A program made the position numbers and the translations under genes. DNA of 13,674 nt from JABDBK01 sp964453575. GTDB lineage: Bacteria > Pseudomonadota > Gammaproteobacteria > DSM-16500. The stretch's first letter is position 1; the number at the start of each line of letters is the position of its first letter. The notes beneath the pieces were generated by a model. The model ran no database searches, was not told where the DNA came from, and was given only the letters and a program-made list of their open reading frames with translations. Where the stretch lies: the NCBI GenBank assembly GCA_964453575.1, contig CAYVRW010000064.1, positions 1-13,674 of the forward strand, read 5' to 3'. Below are positions 13,634 to 13,674 of this stretch, in pieces.

Positions 13634-13674
13634 ATGGTCATAGTTGTTTTTCGCTCCAGAGCATACATCCATGT
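13634..13674 (+). CDS. Possible start of a gene cut by the right edge
   Basis: An ATG at 13634 opens a frame that stays open to the end (MVIVVFRSRAYIH...). The opening resembles the first strand of dimeric alpha+beta-barrel proteins such as antibiotic-biosynthesis-monooxygenase (ABM) domains, which often begin with a run like IVVFRSR. Only 13 residues are visible and the Shine-Dalgarno is poor (TTTAAAAAAGT), so this is a tentative call. An in-frame TAA at 13625 closes the frame upstream. Confidence 0.3.
   Translation, partial: MVIVVFRSRAYIH

Noticed and set aside
1..13674. tRNA, rRNA, CRISPR array, transposase or phage gene
   Set aside because: No cloverleaf, repeat-spacer array, transposase motif or integrase signature was found on reading either strand.

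Overview
This AT-rich window looks like chromosomal DNA of a Gram-negative gammaproteobacterium. My best inference is a member of the Legionellales (Legionella/Coxiella/Aquicella-type relatives), possibly host- or amoeba-associated. The basis is the mix of a long-chain KAS III variant, a HAAAP-type aromatic amino-acid permease, a YkuD_2-type L,D-transpeptidase, an ETF:ubiquinone oxidoreductase and several orphan secreted or soluble proteins. No rRNA, tRNA, insertion sequence, prophage or CRISPR array is visible. Every assignment comes from reading motifs; no database search was run.

Left part (1-2396, minus strand): an apparent coaB-coaC-KAS III operon read leftwards. CoaB (phosphopantothenate-cysteine ligase) and CoaC (phosphopantothenoylcysteine decarboxylase) are separate genes instead of the usual fused CoaBC/Dfp. 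CoaC carries motifs characteristic of the eukaryotic HAL3/PPCDC branch. The KAS III gene runs off the left edge. Together these make coenzyme A and use acyl-CoA/acyl-ACP.

Middle part (2527-5462): an orphan cluster. An 82-aa helical protein, a 130-aa exported protein and a 595-aa protein lie on the plus strand. The 595-aa protein has a C-terminal His...Asn-Cys-x-His arrangement reminiscent of LRAT/NlpC-like permuted papain folds. A convergent gene for a small exported Cys/Pro/Tyr-rich protein shares the stop-codon bases TTAA with it. A perfect 13-bp hairpin separates the 130-aa and 595-aa genes.

Right-middle part (5639-12064): a leftward aromatic amino-acid permease diverges from an inner-membrane-anchored L,D-transpeptidase-like protein. 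Then come a type II (eukaryotic-type) glutamine synthetase and a two-gene operon in which a thiolase overlaps ETF:ubiquinone oxidoreductase by ATGA. The last pair ties acyl-CoA breakdown to the respiratory quinone pool. Two intergenic hairpins here (7945-7963 and 9181-9230) look like dispersed palindromic repeats.

Right end (12054-13674): two minus-strand genes, an orphan 262-aa protein and a periplasmic PAP2 phosphatase. The PAP2 start region carries an 11-bp tandem duplication that creates a four-residue upstream ORF. A possible plus-strand gene begins at 13634 and is cut by the edge. No stretch longer than 300 bases lacks a gene; the longest gap (6821-7096) holds divergent promoters and a possible short leader ORF.
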